Source: Blumeriella jaapii (lineage: Eukaryota > Ascomycota > Leotiomycetes > Helotiales > Drepanopezizaceae). From it: DNA of 64,000 nucleotides. Every line of letters begins with the position of its first letter. Within the stretch, counting starts at the first letter, position 1. The notes under the pieces were generated by a model. The model searched no databases. It was given only the letters and a program-made list of their open reading frames with translations, and was not told the DNA's origin. Where the stretch lies: the NCBI GenBank assembly GCA_009599575.1, contig VWND01000008.1, positions 992,001-1,056,000 of the forward strand, written 5' to 3'. A program made the translations under genes and the position numbers. This document shows positions 55,092 through 64,000 of the stretch, one piece after another.

Positions 55092-56862
55092 CGGGTCTGG
55101 AGTTTGGACCACGTGTTTGCATTGGGTAGATAAAATCACGGAAGCATATAGAAGGTATAACAAAAGGGGAAGACTTTGTTCAGCGAACATCATTGATTCT
55201 TCCGACCGAAGTTCTGCATTACACCCGCCTTACAGCGCTCGTATCTTTCCGCATCACTTGACCCGGAGGTTTTCGAATTGTCGACATGTCATCCGTCTTG
55301 GTTCGAGCACGGGAGGAGGCTCTTCCCTTCCCTTCCCTTCCCTTCCCGTTATTCAAGGATTTTCTAGGTCCGACCGCGACAGTCGACACGAGGGAGGGGA
55401 TACCGGGGGGTTGAGATACTCGGTCGCTGGTTAGAGGTCATACCTAGAAGATGCAACAAGGGCCGGACAGCGACGGGTGGACCAAGGAGGAGAAAGGGGT
55501 TGCGGAGGACGAAAGAGAATTCATGGCGCGGAATCAGAGGGAAGGGAGATAGATGTGAAGAATGAATTTATTGGCTACGAGCTATGGATAATTCCAACCA
55601 GGGTTCCTAGTCTCCTCACACATCCGCTCCGAGATCGATACGATCATGTGTACCTATTGCCAAGCGTGTTAGCATAATGCTGGCTAGAGGTGAAGGGCCA
55701 TGTTGCACTGAGGGAATGGGATAGCTCAAGTCAGACATCCAAGGAAGAATTGCCCCTCATGGTTCCGAAAAGGGTTCTGATTGGAACTCGAGTAGAAACT
55801 GCGAATGTGGAAGGTGTTTCATCATAAGAGCTGGGTAGGGAGACGGTAAAGAACTTGTGGCTGACTGACTGACCTTGGGGTGGGGGGCAAGACGCGTGGA
55901 ACGTCCCTAGATGTAAGTAGCAGGTGTGTTGAAATGGTATAGCAAGGAGGCGCGTATCTCGAAGTACTTGTACGCAGTCGATGTGTGGACTGTTGGCAGA
56001 AGCACACTCGAAGGGCTGCGCGCGAGCGGATTCCTAAAGTACCTATGATCTTTGCACGTTAGCAATGTTCAAGCGGAAGACTCAAGGCTTTTAAGTTCGG
56101 ACGTGCAAGCTCAGACAAGGTGTACTGGCAAGTAACAAGCCCCCCAAGATGAGGTGCCCGGATACAATGGCTTCATCATTGGCGATTAAGCTGGAGAAAG
56201 AAGTGATTGTGCAGTTGTCATCATAGCAGATCGCGTGTGCATGGAGGAGGAGGAGAAGAGATGAGCATACCAACGTCAGGAGTATCAAGAGAGTCAAGCG
56301 ACTATGGTGTGAATGAAGATTGTTGATCTTGAGGTGGTTGAAGTAGATGTTTGGGGAGGAAGAGGTCGAAGGAACTCGAAGTCCTTAAGTAAGAGAAAAA
56401 AAGTTCGCGGCCGTTAGCGTCGCAAAATTTAGCGCCCGCTGCCACTAGTCCAATTCAAGAATGGTCACATGACAGTGCGCTCCTCCCTCTTAGGTCTTGG
56501 TCTAGGAAGACAACGTCCCTGAAAATCACCACAATCTCGAACAAGGGTCTTTGTGGGAGTATCTAGAGCGTTATGCTACTATTGCTTATTTTATTCAAGT
56601 ATCCAACAACGTCCCAACTGTATTAACACAAGTGATACTCAAAGCTACAAAGAGAGAACCCCGAAATGAATTTAGCTTATGAAATCAATCCTCTTTCTCG
56701 AGAAGACCTTTATTCGTTTGGATGTAATATATCATTGCACTATTCTTCAAGTGTAGATGGAAGCAAAATCATTCTTACTTAATCATGCGACTCCAGGCTG
56801 CTAAAATGCAAGCTCAGGCAGCATACTCGTTGACCTGCTTCCTTCTATCTTCTAGGTGTCTT
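55092..56862. other. 1.8-kb intergenic region
   Basis: Convergent 3' flanks of LYS2 and the prolyl iminopeptidase gene. Contains six TTCCC pentamers (about 55320-55348). No gene was recognised. Confidence 0.55.
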
Positions 56863-59543
<2,681 letters not shown>

Positions 59544-61880
59544 ATGATGACCAGTATGTCACAAGCATACTCATCACATCCAGGTGCAATGCAACCGCAC
59601 CCCGGCATGGCTCCTGGCCATCCCATGGGCGTGCAACACAATCCGAACCAGCACGGACAACCCGGCCCGGGAATGCAGCAGATGCAGATGGGCGTCTCTG
59701 GCCCAGGGCCGCAAGTGAGCCAAGGAGGAGCCATGATGGCAGGCCTGCCTCCCGGTGCCGGGGGGCCGAGTCAACACGCTCTGCACCATCTGGGTCCGCA
59801 ACAGCAATATTTACAGCAGCAGATGTGTAAGTCCCTTTGATTCTGCGACAGCCGCTGATTCTCCCGTACACGGGGACATTGGACGGGCCGAAGCTGACCA
59901 GACCTCTTAGTCGCAGGAAATCCCGCGTTGTTACAGCAGCAGCAGCAGCAGATGGCAATGCGCCAGCAGCAGCAGCGGCAAGCCATGTTAGCTCAGCAGT
60001 ATAGCGGCGTGGTACCGATGATGTCGAATGGGATGGGTGGCCAAATCTCCCAAGCACAATACCAAGCGATGCGCGGAGGAAACCCCATGGCACGACCGGT
60101 CAACCTGCCTCAGCATCTCCAGCAGCAACAGCAGCAGGTCGCAGAGCATAGCATGCAGCAGCAACAAGTCCAAGCGCAACACCATGTGAGGATAGACTGG
60201 CTCCCCGGTCTTCTTACGCGCTAACATTTGCAGCATCAACAGCAGCTCATCTTGGCCCAGCAGATGCAGATAGCCCAGCAGCAAGCCGCGCAAGGAAACA
60301 ACCCGGGCCAGCCCCCGATGAACCCGCAGCAAGCTCAAAGTAACCCAAACCAAGCGGCGATGATGCAGCAAGCTCACCAACAAGCCCAGGCCGCCGCCGC
60401 CGCCGCGGCGGCGCAACAAAGTCAAGGCCAGCCTCAAGCGCAGGCGCAGGCGCAGGCCCAGCAGCCTCAGCCCAACACCCAGGCTCAGGCCCAGCCAAAC
60501 CAACCGGGCCCCCAACAGCAGCAGCAGCAGGCCAGCATGCAGCAGCAGCAGCAACAAGCAAACGCTGCCGCCATGATGCATCAGCAGCAAAGACTGGGGG
60601 AAAAGATGAAGGGCCACTGTCTGATGAAGCTGGTGTCGTTTAGCGACCGTCTCAGTAACTTCGGGGTAAGATCAAAACCACTGTCAGATTACATGGCCAA
60701 TGGAGCTCAGAAACTGTGTGCGCAGGGATCGAAGCAAAAGGACGACTTGGGCTACTGGCTGGATTTCGTGAGCCAATTCTTTTCCCCCAAAGGAGTGTTA
60801 CGGCACTCGGTCTGGCTTGTCGATGAGACCTCGAACAAGCAATACGAAATCACGTTCCCGGCCCTAGCGAGATACTTTCACACTCACTTCGAGAGCGGCA
60901 TCAAGAAAATGCAAATGATCATGGAGCGAGGTTCCGAGCGAGAATTGCACAATGGGCACTACATCTCTTGCGAGAAATCGAGCTTTGTGTATTGGTTTGA
61001 CAACGGATCTCAGGCAAGTCCGAATGAATCGGACATGAGAAGCATGGCTAACGCGTTCAAGTTGGTTGCGAATGGCAGCCTAAAAGCACACTTTGATGCG
61101 GATCAAAAAATCGAGCTTCTTGAATTCGTCACGAGTAGTCACGAGGAGTACCTACCCAGAACCCAAATTCTCGAAATTGCAAGACCTCTGCATGAGTGGC
61201 AGAAAGAGTGGCACAAGGTCAATTCCCCCCAGGACGGAAAACAGTCGCCCGAAATGAACAAGAAGAAGCAAAGGCCCATGAAATCGCCTGCTCAAGCTCC
61301 ACCTGAGATTGACCTCCCTCAGTCCAAGGTCAAACCAAGCATGGGAATAACCCCTGCGGTCTTCCGCTACCTTGAGGTGCGTTTTGTTCCCCCCCTAACA
61401 GACGAAATCTCACCTTTGAAGCTTGCCGAGGTCCTGGGCATGATGAATCCACTTTTCAACTACTCTCACCAACATCCAACCCTGGAGCCCTACAGCGCTC
61501 TTGATCAATACGTGACCACCGTGGCCGCGAATGGGGCCGCTGGCCAGCAACCGAACCCGTCCGGACCCCGCACACCGGGGATGGGTAACTTCCCCATGGG
61601 TACTTCGCCCGCCGCGTCTCATCTCGGCATCGATGGATCGCCACGGCCACACGAGAGTCCGGCTCAGGCACCCGGTATGCAGCTCCAACCAAGCCAGCAC
61701 GGTACCAGCTCCAGCGGGCCCAGTGCAAATACCAGTCCTAACACCAACAAACGCAGGAGGCCGAGCACCGTAAAGGCGGAAGAAGAACAGCAACAGCAAC
61801 AGGTCAACGGAGCGCCGAAGACGGCTGTCAAACCAAGTCCCCGGATAGGTGGCAAGAGACAAAAGGGAAACCCGGCTTGA
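59544..61880 (+). CDS. ptaB: LIM-domain-binding transcriptional co-regulator, PtaB-like
   Basis: Exons 59544-59826, 59911-60185 and a 3' region 60234-61880. The first ~290 residues are Gln-rich with Met/Pro/Gly (polyQ blocks at 59935-59950, 60122-60135, 60519-60560). Then comes the LIM-binding domain: CLMKLVSFSDRLSNFG, DDLGYWLDFVSQFFSPKGVL, ITFPALARYFHTHFESGI, and the C-terminal part with PLHEWQKEWHKV and LAEVLGMMNPLFNYS, ending in a Lys/Arg NLS-like segment (NKRRRPS) and SPRIGGKRQKG. In Aspergillus PtaB acts with SomA in adhesion and biofilm regulation; nuclear localisation is likely. Two in-frame, stop-free introns are probable in the 3' region (60666-60725 and 61377-61421), because removing them joins NFG to GSKQKDD and YLE to LAEVLG; total then is 699 aa. 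Confidence 0.85.
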
Positions 61881-64000
61881 GAGCTGTTCTTGATTCGTGC
61901 TCGCCCGGATTTGTTGCCCCGACGGACGTGAGACCATAGCGACGCCCGAACCCGTGGCGGGAAGTGCCTTTCCACGGCGACGAGGTCTCTTTGTTCCACC
62001 TCTCACTACACTTTCGGCCACTATCGGCCACTATCGGACCTGGAAAACACATATCTATAGCACCTCACCTGCAGCCTCCGTTCTCGGCTCTCGCCCTCAA
62101 TGTCTATTCCGCTGCATAATTTACCGGTCCCCGGGAGAGGTCACCGCCAGGGGAGAAATCTTTGTACCATACTTCATCTTCATCATCGAACCGTCATCTA
62201 GTGTGGCGTTGTTTTTATCTTCTCTCCCGCTGTTTTTGACGGAGCTTTGTGTTTGATGCCTGCCTACTCTTTTATCTGCAATTGTTATACCCCCCGGGCG
62301 CTTGTTGGGGTGGCTGGGAAGAGGGTGCGCTGTGGTGTCTGTTGTGCTGCGCTGGCTTGACGTCGGTGTTGGGGTCGGAGTAGGGAGTTTGGGGGGCGGT
62401 GATTTTGCATTGTTTGCATGCATGCATAGGCGGAGCGATCAAGGGATAAATGGAAGGGAATCGAATAGGACAGGAATGTGTGGGGAGGGCTTGCAATCAA
62501 AAGTGTTCTGAAAGAAGGCCCTTGGTTTACCTGTGTGTATGTGTGTGTGTATGTTTTTGTATGTAAGTGTTGTGTGGCGAGGCGAGGACGTGATACATAC
62601 CAAATACCTACATACAGTACCCATCTACCCAACCAAGCACGCGGATCCAGCATCTCCAGCACCCCGTACCCTCGACCCCGACAGTCGCATCTCACTCTCC
62701 CCTGGCGTGAGGCTGGTCACTCACTCACTCAAATTGACCGATCGGTAGGCCCGTCGGCTAGCCACCTGGTCGACACCACCCCGGGCCCCTACGCCTCAGG
62801 TACGGTTAGCATCCAGCGACCGCAGGTAGGTAGGTAGGTAAGTAGGTAGGTAGGTAGGCAGGTATCCCGACGCCAAAGAGGGGCAGCGAAGCGCTGCCGA
62901 TGGAGCGAGAGCCGCTCTGTCGTGGCGGGTTGCCCGGTCTTGCCCTTCTGGTCGCGTCGCTTCGGGATCGCACCCGAGAGCGAGAAGGCGGAAGAGGGAG
63001 AGGGAGAGGGAGAGGGAGAGGGAGAGGGAGAGGGAGAGGGAGAGGGAGAGGGAGAGGGAAAAAGATACGCTCGATGCCGCTTAGCTCACTTGATGGCTTT
63101 CTCCTGACATGTCCTGTTGTTGTGATATTAGCCAAGGAAGAGTATGGATGGATAGCGAGGAAGAAGAAGAGGAAGAAGAGGAGGAATACAAAGAGGAAGA
63201 AGTATAAAAGGAAGAAAAAGAAGAAAAAGAAGAAAAGGAGGAAGAGAAGGAAGAGGAAGAAGAAGAGGAAGAAGACGCAAAGAAAAAGAAGACGCAAAGA
63301 AAAAGAGCGGTGGATGCCGCACAGCACAAAAACAGAACGAGGTGCAAACACATCATCAGAACACAGCATGGCACAGGAAACAAAGCGGCGAAATCGAATT
63401 CGAAATCGAAAGCCCGGCTGCTCTCTCCGGGTAGACAGGCTGGACAGCCCCTGAGGGGAAACTACCGCTCATCGGCCCGTCCGATAAGTACAGTAATTGC
63501 CTACTTACTGCCCACTGCCCACTGCCCACTGAGCTCAAGCTGGGCTGGGCTGGTGTACGGGGAGGACCGTTCCGTGCGCTCTGCCGGATGCCTTCTCGTC
63601 TATGGTAGGTAGGTAGCATGCATGCATGTACGCGCGGGACTTGAAGCCACTCGTTCCGAGCTGTGGGTTGCTGCTGAAGTTGGTTGTTTGTTGTTGTGGA
63701 AGAGGGACGAGACGTGGGTGAGGGAGGGGGGGGGGGGGGCGGGGTTGAATACAGGGAGGGCTGTTGACCTACAGTACCTTACTGCTCGGCATGACGAGAT
63801 GAATAGGAGAAGAAGAAGCATTAAAGCGAGCGTGGTTTTCATCTACCTAGAGAGGGAACAAGTCGTTGTGGTTGAGACGTGAAACTCCTGAGGAGTGTTG
63901 ATGTTCAAGGGACAAGGAAGGACACTTCTTGTTGCGCTCGCTTAAGCTGAGCGAGCAACGCTCGACGACGTACCCGGCCAGCCAGTCTTGCCATTCAGCC
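61881..64000. other. 3' flank and simple-sequence intergenic DNA
   Basis: No gene recognised in 2.1 kb. Contains TAGG arrays (62825-62863), an AGAGGG array (62993-63058), a purine-rich AAG/GAG tract (63160-63305), a G-run (63727-63739), and CCCACTG repeats (63510-63530). Long frames over these tracts are compositional. Confidence 0.65.
62993..63058 (+). repeat. (AGAGGG)n microsatellite
   Basis: About eleven uninterrupted AGAGGG units, next to a 145-bp AAG/GAG-rich stretch on the same strand. Confidence 0.9.

Noticed and set aside
62806..63454. Frames of 184-187 codons over purine and AGAGGG tracts on both strands
   Set aside because: Composed almost entirely of simple repeats; open frames are compositional.

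Overview
The window is nuclear DNA of a filamentous ascomycete (Pezizomycotina). The evidence is short 45-120 bp GT-AG introns in most genes, a Zn2Cys6 regulator, a fungus-specific peroxin of the Pex14/17 (PEX33) type, an Egh16/Gas1-type secreted protein, a PtaB-type LIM-binding co-regulator and a lysine-pathway alpha-aminoadipate reductase. Class or genus cannot be assigned from the sequence alone. No tRNA, rRNA, CRISPR array or intact transposase was seen.

Layout. 0-13 kb: mitochondrial aspartate aminotransferase (-), a small secreted Cys-rich protein (+), a Zn2Cys6 regulator (-), a 361-bp MITE, a GH76-like glycosidase (-), mitochondrial acetylornithine aminotransferase (+), and an Egh16-like secreted protein with a very long Asn/Glu/Lys repeat tail (-, 12.06-13.96 kb). 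16-22 kb: Ies2-type INO80 subunit (-), Pex14/17 peroxin (+), and the 3' relic of a PEP-mutase/isocitrate-lyase-family gene. 22-26.5 kb: two secreted Cys-rich proteins that look like diverged paralogues, in a gene-poor stretch. 27.5-34 kb: sterol glucosyltransferase-like gene (-) and secreted aldose 1-epimerase-like gene (-), both broken by indels. 35-39.4 kb: protein kinase (-) and V-ATPase subunit B (-). 39.4-42.5 kb: AT-rich gene desert. 42.5-48 kb: Rds1-like ferritin-fold protein with a frameshift, a thioesterase-superfamily protein and a SET-domain protein (all +). 48.7-62 kb: Golgi-type type II membrane protein (-), divergent from LYS2 alpha-aminoadipate reductase (+), prolyl iminopeptidase (-) and PtaB-like co-regulator (+). 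The last 2 kb is simple-sequence intergenic DNA.

Three amino-acid genes are present (aspartate, arginine and lysine pathways), but they are scattered and do not form a cluster. I see no biosynthetic gene cluster.

The most interesting signals are a predicted 3-nt exon (next to a 10-nt exon) in the aspartate aminotransferase gene; five non-housekeeping genes that need 1-2 nt indel corrections while the conserved metabolic and complex-subunit genes in the same window read cleanly; a repeat tail whose silent AAC/AAT variation identifies the selected frame; a pair of related secreted proteins; a MITE with 26-bp identical terminal repeats; and two dispersed repeats that look like LINE 3' tails. 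Coordinates of multi-exon genes come from manual splice reading; junctions are given in each entry.
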